Source: Pleodorina starrii
Lineage: Eukaryota > Chlorophyta > Chlorophyceae > Chlamydomonadales > Volvocaceae
Length of the DNA stretch: 64,000 bases
Assembly: GCA_030267565.1 (NCBI GenBank)
Contig: BRXU01000012.1
Coordinates: 2,292,501-2,356,500, forward strand
Direction: 5' to 3'
A model generated the notes under the pieces. That model saw only the letters and a list, made by a program, of their open reading frames with translations, made no database searches and had not been told where the DNA came from. This document shows, piece by piece, positions 45,201 through 55,988 of this stretch (positions within the stretch are counted from its first letter, which is position 1; each line of letters begins with the position of its first letter). The position numbers and the translations under genes are program-made.

Positions 45201-45861
45201 CGCTGCGGCGAAGGCGGTTCGCGCCGGCGCCGGCGGCAGCTCGAGCCCCGCGCGGAGCCGCCACCGGCTGGCTGTAGCAGGGGGGGCCGGGGACGGTGGT
45301 GGCGGCGGAGACGGCGGCAGCGACGGCGAAGGGGACGGCGGCGGCGGCAGCGGCGGCATGGACATGGCGCTGCGGCCCGTCGCCTACACCGGTGGCGCCG
45401 GCGGAGGTGGCTGTACGGCGTCGCCGGGGCAGCGCCGAAGCCTCGACTTGCGCCGCGCTGCTGCTGCGGCGGCCTCGACGGCCGCCGCCGCCGCGGCCGC
45501 GGCGGCGGCGGCGGCGTCGGTTACAGGCGACGCGACGCTGTCGGGGCCCCCGGCGGGCTCTGGCGCCGCGGCGTCGCCGCCGCCGGGGCCGCCGCCGCCG
45601 TCGGCGGCGGCGGATGGCTGCGCCGACGCGGCAACTGCGGTCGCGGTGGCCGCCGCCGCCGATCCCGCTGATGTCCCCGGTGCCGCCGCCGCCGCCGCAG
45701 CGGCGGCGGCGACAACGTCCACCGCCGCCTCCGCTGCCGCTGCCGCTGCCGGCGCCTCCTCCGGTGAGCTGGTCTCTCCTTGGGCCACGGCGGCAGCGTT
45801 CGGAGCGGGGCAGGACGGGATCGGGACGTTGCCGTACTTTGATGAAGGCGTCGGGATCTGA
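35890..45861 (+). CDS. TKL-type protein kinase with long low-complexity tail (5' end open)
   Basis: Twelve exons join in phase: to 35944, 36141-36232, 36337-36475, 36755-36865, 37112-37191, 37416-37500, 37896-37963, 38625-38691, 39092-39150, 39574-39643, 44367-44536 and 44989-45861. The kinase core shows the glycine loop [16 protein letters not shown], the hinge [10 protein letters not shown], the catalytic loop [21 protein letters not shown], the activation-segment end [24 protein letters not shown] and a final [11 protein letters not shown]. This pattern fits TKL/Raf-like kinases, abundant in volvocine algae; HGD for HRD is a known variant. A Pro/Ala-rich insert follows beta-4. The last exon encodes about 290 residues rich in Gln, then Gly and Ala. 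The start codon is not found: the frame is open back to 35749 without ATG. The intron between 39643 and 44367 holds a giant hexanucleotide array. Confidence 0.87.
37838..37894. repeat. (CA)n microsatellite beside a 3' splice site
   Basis: An interrupted CA tract ends directly at the CAG acceptor of the kinase exon that starts at 37896. Confidence 0.9.
38008..38345 (+). repeat. Two CCGCAGCGG-type elements in antisense orientation
   Basis: TATAAAGAGGATTTCGCAGCGG at 38008-38029 and GAAGATACCGCAGCGGAGATG at 38297-38317 resemble the dispersed element but lie opposite to the direction of the kinase gene and are not next to a splice site. Confidence 0.5.
38841..38884. repeat. (CTGA)11 microsatellite
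   Basis: Eleven uninterrupted CTGA units in a kinase intron. Confidence 0.95.
39011..39075 (+). repeat. Dispersed CCGCTGCGG-type element near a 3' splice site (kinase)
   Basis: Bases 39011-39056 exactly match the reverse complement of 31685-31730. The element ends CTTCTCCGCTGCGGAATTCT, then runs through a pyrimidine tract to the acceptor at 39091, 35 bases downstream of the core. Confidence 0.85.
39177..39237. repeat. (GT)n and (GGAGGC)n microsatellites
   Basis: A GT run of about 33 bases is followed by four to five GGAGGC units within a kinase intron. Confidence 0.9.
39916..44174. repeat. (GCCCTC)n giant hexanucleotide array, about 710 units
   Basis: The array spans 4,259 bases, equal to 709 six-base units plus one five-base unit (GCCTC at 42934-42938). 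Interruptions are few: GCCCGC at 40720, 40732, 40738 and 40744, and GCCCAC at 43869. It lies wholly inside the kinase intron 39644-44366. The kinase transcript would carry r(GCCCUC)n; the opposite strand is (GAGGGC)n with regularly spaced GGG triplets. All six frames are open for long distances only because the unit contains no stop codon. Confidence 0.98.
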
Positions 45862-46240
45862 TAGAGCGGGGATCTGAGGGGCAGACCTACCGGTATGGGG
45901 TGATGAAGATGAGATCCTGCATATCTGCCCATCAGATTTCAGGGCGCAGATATGACATACGAGGGGCGGATCGTCTGAGGGGATGGACCAAAAGGGTATC
46001 AGCGGCTAGCCGCTAGAGGGCGGGAAGGGACTGCATCCGTATATCGTCCGACGGCCGGCTCCCTGGCGCAGGGAGTGACGTTGGCTGGTGGGATTCTGTC
46101 TGTTGTGGTTATTCTTATTATTATTGTTGTTGTTGTTGATTGTGAGACGTCGGGGTCTTGACGGAGCCTCGGAAGGGTACATCACAGCCACTGTGAAGCT
46201 TGTCCGTGTGGCTGCTGGCTGCTGGCTGCTGGCTGCTGGC

Positions 46241-46312
46241 GGGGGGGCGGGGAGGGCGGGGGGCGGGGAGGGCGGGGGGCGGGGAGGGCGGGGGGCGGGG
46301 GGCGGGGGGCGC
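46241..46312. repeat. G-rich tract of GGGGGGCGGGGAGGGC units
   Basis: About 70 bases of near-tandem GGCGGGGGGCGGGGAGGGC. It has many runs of three or more G, so a G-quadruplex is possible on the plus strand. Confidence 0.85.
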
Positions 46313-47310
46313 CGTGCAATCAGAGACCAGCCACAGATCAGGACGTCGTGGTTTCGGAGGTTTCGGAGGTCTAAAAGACGTGTGCGTGTTTGCGTGCGTG
46401 CGTGTGTGTTTGTGTTTGCTTGTGGGTGGGTGGGGATGGGGGGGTGTGATTCCCGGGTGACAGGGTGTACATGGCGGTGTGTGGGCAACAGCCCCTGCGG
46501 CGGGCCTTTGGGGATGGGAACGGGGGAGGGTGGGATGGGCTGCAGAAGGCGCAAGCGGAGCGACGCAATGGCAATGGTATGCTCCGGAACCAATGGTGAG
46601 CTGAGCGACGGCCACCTCTGGGCGGGGGGAGGCCGTAAGGGGCCACCGGGAGTGGTGAAGGGATGAATCCGCAGCGAAGTACCGTAACCCCCAGGGGGGG
46701 CCACGGGGCTTGCAGGTGGGGCGAAGGGGGCGGGTCTGGGACTCAGGGTGGAGGCGCAATGTGGGGATGAAGGAAAGGAAAGGACTGGACCGCAGCCAAG
46801 GTACCGAGCCGACCCGGGCGAACGGAGCGAGCTGGGGGTTGGGGTGGGGTGGGGTGACGAGTTGGGTGGGGTGGCGGGCGGGATGGGGCGGGATGTCGGA
46901 GGGAGACTCTTGCGAAAACGCATGCCTGTCTCTGTTGTGGTGGCACTTTGAGGATTTTTTGCTTCATACTCAGTACCGGTATTGTCGGGTGATGGTTGAT
47001 GAAATAATGACTATTTGGCCGTGTTTGGTGTGTTTGGAGGCGTCTGTGTGTCTCGGGGGTGGGGGAGGGATGCAGCTGCGGACTTGCTATATATGGGCAT
47101 GCGGACTTTATTTGGACTCTAAAATCTGCTTTTGGGATTCTCTAATTTGGGTGGTCGGAGTCTCGGAGATGAGGGTGGCATTGCACGCCGGTCTTGCTGG
47201 AGTCGCTTTATTGCTGGGGTCGCTTCGTCGCGGGCGTTGTTTGTTGCATGGGGATGGGGCCGCTTTTCCACCCAGCGCGCATCGAAACATTGTTCTGCAC
47301 TTTGGGGCGG

Positions 47311-47345
47311 GGAGTAGAAAATGATACCGCAGCGGAGACGGGGAC
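47311..47345 (+). repeat. Isolated CCGCAGCGG-type element
   Basis: GAAAATGATACCGCAGCGGAG matches the core of the dispersed intronic element. No gene is supported here, so it may mark an unrecognised minus-strand intron or a free copy. Confidence 0.5.
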
Positions 47346-50300
47346 AGCAACGGGGTTGGCACGGGCTCGCTCGGCTGGTTGGGGGTTGTGGGGGCGCTCG
47401 CGCGTTTGAAGGGGCCGGGGTCGCGGCGCATCGGTTTGGCCCACCTTTGGTCGTGTGGGAAGCGTGGGGGAGGAAGGGCCTGGAGGTCAGGGCGGGGGCA
47501 AACGCAAGGGCGCAGGGAGGGACAGAGGCTGGCTCCACATCTGGCCTGCCCGCCTGCCTGCATGCTCGCCTGCCTGTCCCGCGTGTGTGTGTACCGTATG
47601 TATGTGTGTGTGTATGTTCTTGTTTAAAGCCAGATACCGGCCGCGGCGCGCTTGCTTTTGGTGCTGTGTGCGGTCCCGTCAAGTTGCCGTACCGTACGTA
47701 CATAACGCATGTCTATCTCGAAGCGGGGCTGTGTGCATCCGTACATGGATTTGGGTCGGTTATAAGACGCGCCTGCCCTGCCTCTCACGCCCGCGATACA
47801 GAATATGTTTATGTGGGGCGGGCGATGGGACGGGGGTGGTGTGGGACGCGTGGCAGGGGGGTGGGCGCGACCGTCTGTGGTGGTGGTGTGGGACACGTGG
47901 CGGTGGCGGGGGACCGCGGTGGTGTGGGACACGTGGCCGGGGGGGGGGGCGACCGTCTGGCGCGGGTTTGCGCCGCTCATCCGGTTGTGTCTATTTCCCC
48001 TCCCCTTCCATTGGTCATTGTCCCCGCCCCACCCCCCATTTCCCCGCCCCCCATTGGGTCAAATGTCCCCGCCCCACCCCCCCCATACACACACTGCTTA
48101 AACGATGTGAAATTGTTGTTGGACCTTCGTTCCGCCCCCCGAGGGGACAGAAGTACCCAACTGAAGAACTAATGAATTGCTCTCGGCTTGTTTCCGTACG
48201 ACAGTCCGCCATTCCGCAGCTTGCCGTGTTGGCTGCTGTGGGGTTGGGACGGTGGTTGGTTGGCTGGTTGGTTGGTTGGTTGGTTGGTTGGTTGGTATCC
48301 CTCTCTCTGGTACCCCGCTTGGTAGTCATCCTCCATCCATCCATCCATCCATCCATCCTTGCATCCATCCTTCCTTTCTTTCTTGGTTGGTTGGTTGTTT
48401 CCTCCCGGGTGATTTCTTTCTTTCTTTCATGGGACTGTTTCGGATACACACGGATACGAATGCTGGATCTTGGATCCTGGATCTTGGGTTGTTGCTCTGG
48501 CCTGGGTCGGTCGCCACGTGGTTGTTGCTGTTGCTGCAGTGGCTGGGCTCTCCAGGCCCGCCATGCACCTGTTACGTGGTACGAGGGGGTGCGGGATGAC
48601 CACGTACGTGGTGGTGGTGATCGATGTGTGCATGTCGGGTTAAAAGCGGGTGGGGGCTGGCTGGCGTGGCGTGGTGTGGTGTGGTGGCTTTACTGTGTGT
48701 GGCGAATGGAGCATGTCGCTGGTTGGGGGTGTGGTGCACTGGGGGGGGGCGACGAAGTACCGAATGCACGGGGGCACGGGGTTTGGGGAACTTGGTGAGT
48801 GCGTGTGTGTGTGTGTGTTTGAGGAAATTGGTGTGTGTGCGTGTGTGTTTGGGGAGATTGGTGATTGATTGGTGGCAGCGAACGGATTGGGTGCGCGGTG
48901 TTGAGAGGCGACTGTCGGGTGTGATCTGTGAGGGTGGGTCGGATCACGGATATGTGGGTCGGGGGATGGGATGTGGATGTGTATGCCGCATCACGGCCCT
49001 GGGATGGTGGGCAGCAGGTTCATGGCCGGCAGGCGCATGCGGCAGCACTGCGCTTCTCGGTGCCGTGTACGCTTGCCTCCTGGAAAAGAAAGGTCGGTGG
49101 GAATGAACTCCTGACCTCCGTGACTCCAGTGCCGTACTACCGTACATCCTCGTGTACGATTGCGGTAGTGGCTGCAGAGAGGACGGCAGGCACAAGGCCG
49201 TACGGCGCCGCAACCTCTTTCGGGGAAAGAGCCGCTGGCGGGGAGCAACATTGTGATCGACGACGTCGCGATCGACGATGGGTGCGGCGGGCGTTCGCCG
49301 GCGGCGGCGGTGGGTGGGGTGGGGTGGGGTGGCAAGGGGCTGCTCCGGGGGGGGTGGGGGCTGGGGGGGGTGAAGGCCTTGGGAGGGAGGTCTGCAGACG
49401 AATCGCAGAGAAGTCATCGGTGCGAGATCGGGGAGCGGTGCGGGAGAGACCCTCAGTTTTCAAGGCACGCACGGTGGTGTCTGGTGGTGTCTGGTGTGGC
49501 GGCTGGATGTAATACGCTGGTACGTATACCGGTATATTAGAGGTGCGCCTCCCCGCCGGGCTGGTCGTATCCGACGGCAGTGCAGATCGCCTTCTGGGCG
49601 TGCCTTGGTCGCATGGTCGGGTCTTTGCCTCATGCGGTTGAGAGGACGCTGGTTGCGGATGATGCGAGCGGCGATGGTGGGGGATTGTACGGTATACGGT
49701 ACGGCGGCTATGCTGGTGTACGGCAGGCCGGAGCCCCACGACTGCTGTAGTTCAACTGCGCCCGCCGTACTCGGGCCTGTACGGCTAGCGACCGGTGTGA
49801 CAACCGGTCCCCCTTGTAATCGTCGATTCCTAAATTGAGTTTGGCCTGAGGGCCCATAGGCATCCGGCTTTCCCGTACCCATGCTCAATCGAGCGCAGCC
49901 CTTCTTGGGTGGGGTGGGTGGGACTGATGCGAACGGGCAAGTGAGCCTCTCCTACGGCGGGTTATTTGGCTCCTTCGGAAGCCCTTTGCGTCTGTCAGCT
50001 TCTCCGCCCTCTGTTTCCTCCTTGGTAGGCCCAAGGTGTACCGGACTGTAGTAGGAAGGCCCCTTCTCGACACTCCTGGCCCTGGCATCGCAGGGCTTGC
50101 CTTTGCGAGATGGGGTGGATTTTGGCGCCGCCAACTCCGCGGGGGCCTCTCTGACCCGCGGGCCTGCGGGCTCACCTTTCATGTTGGACCTCTCGTTACC
50201 GGGCGCGGGCTTGGTCCTGAAGTTGGATCAGGTTAGTTTATTTTACTGCTGCCGTCGACTTGTTCCGTCTAGTTCATCCGGCTCTGCCTTGCTTCTCTTG

Positions 50301-50559
50301 GGACAGGCGCCTCCGCTGGGAGGCGCTGCGGTGGGCGGTGGCCTCTCATCGGGGGGGCTTGCCCGGTGGCCGCACCGAGTCTCCGTCTGCAGCCGCGGCG
50401 GGGCCTTCCGCAGGCGGGCATGCGCTTGGAGCGGTGCGTTTTCTGCTCCTTCCGTCGTCTCCCTGGGCCGGTCCGGTCTCACCTGGGCTTTTGCCGCAGG
50501 TCCGCCCAAGTTTCGCGTCGCTCCGCCTGGCTCGCGTGTCTGGGCTTCCTCCCCGCGAC

Positions 50560-51686
50560 GTGCCGCCCCCGCCGCCCCCGGGTTTCCTTGCCCGGGGGTT
50601 GGCGAAGGTGCAGGCGGTGATGGACGCGGCCCTTGCGGATTCCACCCGCAAGAAACAGGACGCCGCCGCCGGGGAGTTGGGCTCCTGGCTCCTGGCTCGG
50701 GTTGTGTGACGTTACCCCGGAGTATCTCCTGGTGTACCTGGCGGAGTGGTGGGAACCCAACCACCACGGGTGCAAGCAGCTGGAGCCCGGGCCCGACGCC
50801 GTGCAGGGCTTGCTCTCGTCATTGAGCGGCTGGTTCACCCGCTTGGGGCGCGTCGGGCCGTACGACCCCGTCACCGGCACCGGCAACCCTTGTGATAGCC
50901 CTTGGGTGGCCGATTACCGCAAAGGATACCGCCGCCTGAAGATGCTGGGCGGTTACGAGGAGACGTCTGCTGTGCCCCTCACTCCGGGGAAGTACCGGCG
51001 CCTGTGCGAGTACTTGAAGGGCCAGGTGGAGGCGGCGCGGGATGCTTGCACGGAGCTGCTCTTCTGCCGGGACTTGCTTTGCGCTCAGTTCATGTACCAG
51101 AGCGCTTATCACGGCTTCGACACTGGGCGGCTGGGGTTGGGCGACTTCTGTCACCCAGATCGCCCGGACCAGCCGGACGGCCGGCTGCCGTTGCCTTCGA
51201 CACTGGGCGGCCGACGCGTTGTACACGCTGTGCGTGCGGGAGCGCGGCACTAAGACCGCCCGGGTCGAGCGCGCCCCGGCGGTGCTCCTGGTGCCCAACC
51301 CCGCCTGCCCTGCGCTTTGCTTCTTCCCTCATACGCTGTCCTACTACCTGTGGCGGGCGGGTCAGCCCGACACGGCGGGCTACGCTGTCCGGGACTACTT
51401 GTTCCGGCCTCTTGGCCGGGACGGAAAGTCGTTCAAGGACGAGCTGCTGAGCAGCTCTGCCCTGGGGGCGCGCATCCGGCGGCACTTGCAGAAGGCGGAG
51501 CTCCATGAGGGGGAAGCCAACCACAGCTTCCGCCGCGGCGCCATTCAGGCGGCCGCCCAGCGCGGCTTGGAGGAGGCGGAGCTGAAGGCGCTGGGCCAGA
51601 TTCAAAGCTCGGCGGTCCTGAGCCGCTACACCGACCCGCATCGGCACCTGATGGGGCGCCCCTCCCAGCGGCGGCGCGTGCAGTAG
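50560..51686 (+). pseudogene. Tyrosine recombinase of a DIRS/Kangaroo-type retroelement, frameshifted
   Basis: The core-binding part begins LAKVQAVMDAALADSTRKKQ (about 50597), jumps frame near 50700 into CDVTPEYLLVYLAEWW, and continues through LLFCRDLLCAQFMYQSAYHG. A second frame change near 51200 leads into DALYTLCVRERGTKT and the catalytic C-terminus, with HSFRRG as the H-x-x-R box and LSRYTDPHRHL holding the nucleophilic tyrosine. A 7-bp tandem duplication (CTCCTGG) explains the first frameshift. The gene faces the reverse transcriptase on the other strand, an arrangement I recall from Kangaroo of Volvox. It is not functional as it stands. The 5' limit and any gag region upstream are not defined. 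Confidence 0.72.
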
Positions 51687-51947
51687 CCTGCGGTTCTCTC
51701 TACACGGCTCCGCTGGCGTGGCCGTTGAGGGGTTGGCCTTGTCTTGCGCGCCTGGGCCGCTATTGGGGGGAGTTCGAGGCTTTCCCAGCACACACGGCCT
51801 TTGCCGCGGGAAAAAGGGAGGTGGGCGGGGGGGATCTTTTTCCGCGGCTGACTGCACTACCGGTATCTTGAGTGACTCTGACGTCTCTTGTGGTTGGCAA
51901 TGAGTTCTTGTGAGTGACAAGAGGGATTGGCGTGCACTTTCGTGGGG

Positions 51948-54749
51948 TTACACCAGAATTCGTTGTCGTACCTCGGGTACTGCCGGGCCGAGTATTTCAG
52001 TCTCATCCATCTCCTGCTCCACCCCGTTCCACCAGCCCGTCACCCCGAAGCGCGTCAGCGCCACGCAACGGAAGTGTTGGGGGCTGGGCGCCCCCCACTC
52101 TCGCCCCGCCGACGGCGTGGGCCGGACCCACAGCTCCCACATCTCGCCCCGCAACTTGGGTGACGTGACCCGCACGTACACTGCCTCCGCAATGCTTGCC
52201 GTGACCTGGTCGGGTAACTCCTCGCATAGCGCCTCCAGCTGCCGCCGGTCCTCCGACGGCAAGCCCGGTCCCTCGGGGACCAGGCTCCACGTGTAGTAAC
52301 CTCCCCCCGTCATGAGCTCCGCCACCCGCTCTCGGTGCATGCACGCCAAGTGCGTCAGCTCCGGGTAGTTCCTCCGCATCTCCGTTCCGCTGATCCTGCT
52401 CGTCAGCCAGGCGTCCATCAGTCCCTGTGGGTAGGCGTCGTGGGTGGCGGTGTGTTATTGGCCTCACTCCGCCCTGCTGCCGGCTAGTTATCCTGGCTTT
52501 CCAGGGGGCAGGCTTTCCTAAGCCTGCCCCCTGTCTTCGCCCCTCCCAACCCACACCGCCCCGGCCCACCAGAGGATGTACAGCGCCTCCACCGCGTAGC
52601 GCGGCTCCTTGCTCGTGACCTGCCCCTTGGGCCCCTTGCGCACGAACAATCCGCCGCCCACCAGTGCGGCCACACCGGGGCGATGAGCACGCAGTTGGCC
52701 TGCTCGTCCCGGATCTTGCTCACCACCCGCCCCATCAACTGGAACGGGGGGTTGATGTACAGCAGTTGCTGCGCCCCGCCCCAGTGCTGGGGCGAAGGCG
52801 TCGATGGCCGCGGCATTGGGGCTCCAGGCGGCGGCGTAGAACACCGGCAGCTTGGCGGTGCCCTCGTCGGTGAACGCGTCGATGGTCGGCAGGCGCCCGC
52901 CCAGGCAGGGCTCGCAAACACCCGGTCGTTAAGCTGCCACTGGGTGAGCGTCTCCGCCTTGCTGTAGGCGTCCGCCGCCTGCTGCAGCTCCGACTCTCAC
53001 GGGTACCACACCACCTCCAGCTCCACGTCTCGCTCCGCGCACTAAGTCCAGCAACTTGTCCACCGCCGGCACGGCGGCACGGCGGCTTGCCCGTCATGCC
53101 CAGCACGCAGAACATGGCAGACTGGCTGTCGGTCTGGTACTGTACCGTGCAGCTCATCACCAGCTGCGGGCAGTGGTGCGCGATCCAGCGCAGGCACACG
53201 TCCATGGCCGTGATCTCACGCTCCGTGCTGGACAAGTCGTTCGCCTCCAGGCGCGCCCTCTGGTCTTGGGTGAACGGCACGCAGAAGGTGCTGGCGTCGC
53301 CCAGCTCGCCGTCGGGCAGGAGAAGACCGCCGTACCCCACCTCCGACGCGTCGCCGGCAGCCCGCAGCCGCAGCACCGGCGGCTTGGCCCACCAGGTCCG
53401 GCCATTCTTGATCTCCAGCAGGCGCAGGAAGGCCCGCGCGCGCTGCAGGAACTCGGCCGGGTCGGGAACGGCCTCGTCCCACGACGCCTTCCCCACCAGC
53501 GCCAGTCCGATGACGCGTGCGTGCAGTGGCGCCAGGGAGACGGCCAGTGACATGGACATGATTTTGCCCGTCACCTGCGCCACCTGGTGGCGCGTGACCT
53601 GCCGGCCCGCCGCCACCGCCTCCTCCAACTCCGCCACCAGCGCCTCCAGTCCCCTGACCTTGTCCTCCGGCACCCGCAGCGCCTGCCGCTCCGAGTCGAT
53701 CTCGAAGCCCGGGAAGCGCGCCTGCCGGGACGGCCGCAGCTGGCCGCGCCTGCCGGGACGGCCGCAGCTGGCCGCGCCTGCCGGGACGGCCGCAGCTGGC
53801 CGCGCCTGCCGGGACGGCCGCAGCTGGCACTTGGGAATGCTGAGCGTGAAGCCCAGGGCGGTCTGCAGGCGGGTCAGCAGGCGCGCCTGGAAGCGGGCTT
53901 CCGCCTCCGTGCGCGCCGCCACGCACGAGTCGTCGAGGAGGTAGGCCAAGTCCCAGCCCGCAACCCGCAGCAGGCGGAACATCTCCTGTTTCAGCACCGT
54001 GTACACCCGGCAGGCGGGGGCGAATCCGAAGGCCATCGAGCGGAAGTAGAGGATCTCCCCGTCCAGCTCGAAGGCGGCAATGGGGTGCATCGAGGGGTGC
54101 AGCAGGAGGTTCCAGTAGCCCGAGGTGTCGTCCGTGGTGATAATCCAGTCTCCTTCCAGCAGGAACCCGATTACGGCCAGGATCGTCTCGTACTTCACCC
54201 CCGGGATCAGCATGAACAGGTTGGGGTACCTGCGGCACGGCCCGCACTCGTCAGCCGCCCGTGCTTCCCGGGCACAGCTGCCCATCCCCTTTCTCAGCCT
54301 TGGCCCGACCTTCGGCACGGCGCCTCTGCTGCCCGGCCCGCCCTTCCGGCTACTCACACGGGGTTCACGCATGAGTGCCGCTTCTTCCCGCCCTGGGAGA
54401 GGACGATGCGCAGCCCGTTGATCACCGTCGGGCGGCCAATGTCCGGCGTCCATCGCGCCACCACTCCCAGGGCCAGGGCCTTCTGAATGTCGCTGCGCAC
54501 GAAGTCGATGTTTTCCGCCACACTGCCCAGCTGGACCTGGCGGACATGAAGGTCGCCGCCCCGCTGCCGGAGCAGGAGCTCGCGCGGTTCTGGGGACCGC
54601 TTACATACGGGGTCAAGCAGGCGCTGCTGGTGCTGCGGGAGGCCTGCAAGGAGGCGAAGACGGAGCACGCGAAGGCGGCGCTCTACGCCGGCGCCGTCGC
54701 GGAGGCCATGCGGGCGGTCGGGCAGACCCAGCGGTCGGCGCCGACGCAC
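51948..54749 (-). pseudogene. DIRS/Kangaroo-type reverse transcriptase-RNase H polyprotein, degenerate
   Basis: Reading from 54749 down: ALGVVARWTPDIGRPTVING and GGKKRHSCVNP (RT boxes 1-2), then an apparent intron 54230-54357 (GTGAGT...GCAG), then YPNLFMLIPG, DWIITTDDTSGYWNLLLHP, the catalytic box YLLDDS (53926-53943) and LGFTLSIPKCQL. RNase H follows with GDASEVGYGG, SSTEREITAMD and QTDSQSAMF. A frameshift near 53080, next to a short duplication, separates it from INPPFQLMGRVVSKI and LIAPVWPHWW, the post-RNase H block seen in DIRS elements, and then a last frame ending at 51948. A 28-bp tandem repeat interrupts the RT. The N-terminal part lies within a palindrome. Family identity is strong; the copy is broken. 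Confidence 0.8.
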
Positions 54750-54757
54750 ACGGCCGC
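53632..54757. repeat. Left arm of 1.1-kb palindrome
   Basis: The arm is the near-perfect inverted copy of 54807-55988, with only a few single-base differences seen (for example near 54371, 54561 and 54632). It covers the N-terminal RT boxes up to just past the catalytic box. Confidence 0.92.
53719..53830. repeat. 28-bp tandem repeat, four copies, inside the RT
   Basis: Units with CCTGCCGGGACGGCCGCAGC start at 53721, 53749, 53777 and 53805. Three extra copies add 84 bp, so the RT frame is kept. Confidence 0.9.
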
Positions 54758-54814
54758 GGCGGCCGTAGCCCAGGCCCCACGGGCAGACGCCGCCGCCGCC
54801 ACCGCTGCGGCCGT

Positions 54815-55988
54815 GTGCGTCGGCGCCGACCGCTGGGTCTGCCCGACCGCCCGCATGGCCTCCGCGACGGCGCCGGCGTAGAGCGCCGCCTTCGCGTGCT
54901 CCGTCTTCGCCTCCTTGCAGGCCTCCCGCAGCGCCAGCAGCGCCTGCTTGACCCCGTATGTAAGCGGTCCCCAGAACCGCGCGAGCTCCTGCTCCGGCGG
55001 CGGGGCGGCGACCTTCATGTCCGCCAGGTCCAGCTGGGCAGTGTGGCGGAAAACATCGACTTCGTGCGCAGCGACATTCAGAAGGCCCTGGCCCTGGGAG
55101 TGGTGGCGCGATGGACGCCGGACATTGGCCGCCCGACGGTGATCAACGGGCTGCGCATCGTCCTCTCCCAGGGCGGGAAGAAGCGGCACTCCTGCGTGAA
55201 CCCCGTGTGAGTAGCCGGAAGGGCGGGCCGGGCAGCAGAGGCGCCGTGCCGAAGGTCGGGCCAAGGCTGAGAAAGGGGATGGGCAGCTGTGCCCGGGAAG
55301 CACGGGCGGCTGACGAGTGCGGGCCGTGCCGCAGGTACCCCAACCTGTTCATGCTGATCCCGGGGGTGAAGTACGAGACGATCCTGGCCGTAATCGGGTT
55401 CCTGCTGGAAGGAGACTGGATTATCACCACGGACGACACCTCGGGCTACTGGAACCTCCTGCTGCACCCCTCGATGCACCCCATTGCCGCCTTCGAGCTG
55501 GACGGGGAGATCCTCTACTTCCGCTCGATGGCCTTCGGATTCGCCCCCGCCTGCCGGGTGTACACGGTGCTGAAACAGGAGATGTTTCGCCTGCTGCGGG
55601 TTGCGGGCTGGGACTTGGCCTACCTCCTCGACGACTCGTGCGTGGCGGCGCGCACGGAGGCGGAAGCCCGCTTCCAGGCGCGCCTGCTGACCCGCCTGCA
55701 GACCGCCCTGGGCTTCACGCTCAGCATTCCCAAGTGCCAGCTGCGGCCGTCCCGGCAGGCGCGGCCAGCTGCGGCCGTCCCGGCAGGCGCGGCCAGCTGC
55801 GGCCGTCCCGGCAGGCGCGGCCAGCTGCGGCCGTCCCGGCAGGCGCGGCCAGCTGCGGCCGTCCCGGCAGGCGCGGCCAGCTGCGGCCGTCCCGGCAGGC
55901 GCGCTTCCCGGGCTTCGAGATCGACTCGGAGCGGCAGGCGCTGCGGGTGCCGGAGGACAAGGTCAGGGGACTGGAGGCGCTGGTGGCG
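54815..55988 (+). pseudogene. Inverted, truncated RT copy in the right palindrome arm
   Basis: It repeats the RT boxes of the minus-strand gene on the plus strand, including the 128-bp intron-like gap ending at 55335 and the YLLDDS box near 55620. Five extra 28-bp units (140 bp) break the frame, and the copy stops before RNase H. Confidence 0.85.
55739..55906. repeat. 28-bp tandem repeat, six copies
   Basis: Units with CTGCGGCCGTCCCGGCAGGC start at 55741, 55769, 55797, 55825, 55853 and 55881. Confidence 0.92.

Larger units (their letters stand above)
45862..49900. other. G-rich low-complexity region without a supported gene
   Basis: Four kilobases of mostly G-rich or T/G-rich DNA follow the kinase gene. 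It holds simple repeats (TGCTGGC near 46211, GGTT near 48256-48296, ATCC near 48330-48358), GTGTGGGACACGTGGC repeats near 47840-47940 and a long G-rich tract. Open frames of up to 447 codons are biased by composition and show no domain. Part of the right end may belong to the retroelement that follows. Confidence 0.45.
54807..55988. repeat. Right arm of 1.1-kb palindrome
   Basis: Inverted copy of the left arm across a 49-bp spacer (54758-54806). It is 56 bp longer because it has six rather than four copies of the 28-bp unit. Confidence 0.92.

Noticed and set aside
47455..48798. 447-codon plus-strand open frame
   Set aside because: It runs through GGTT and TGTG simple repeats; its composition is biased and no domain or splice context is seen.
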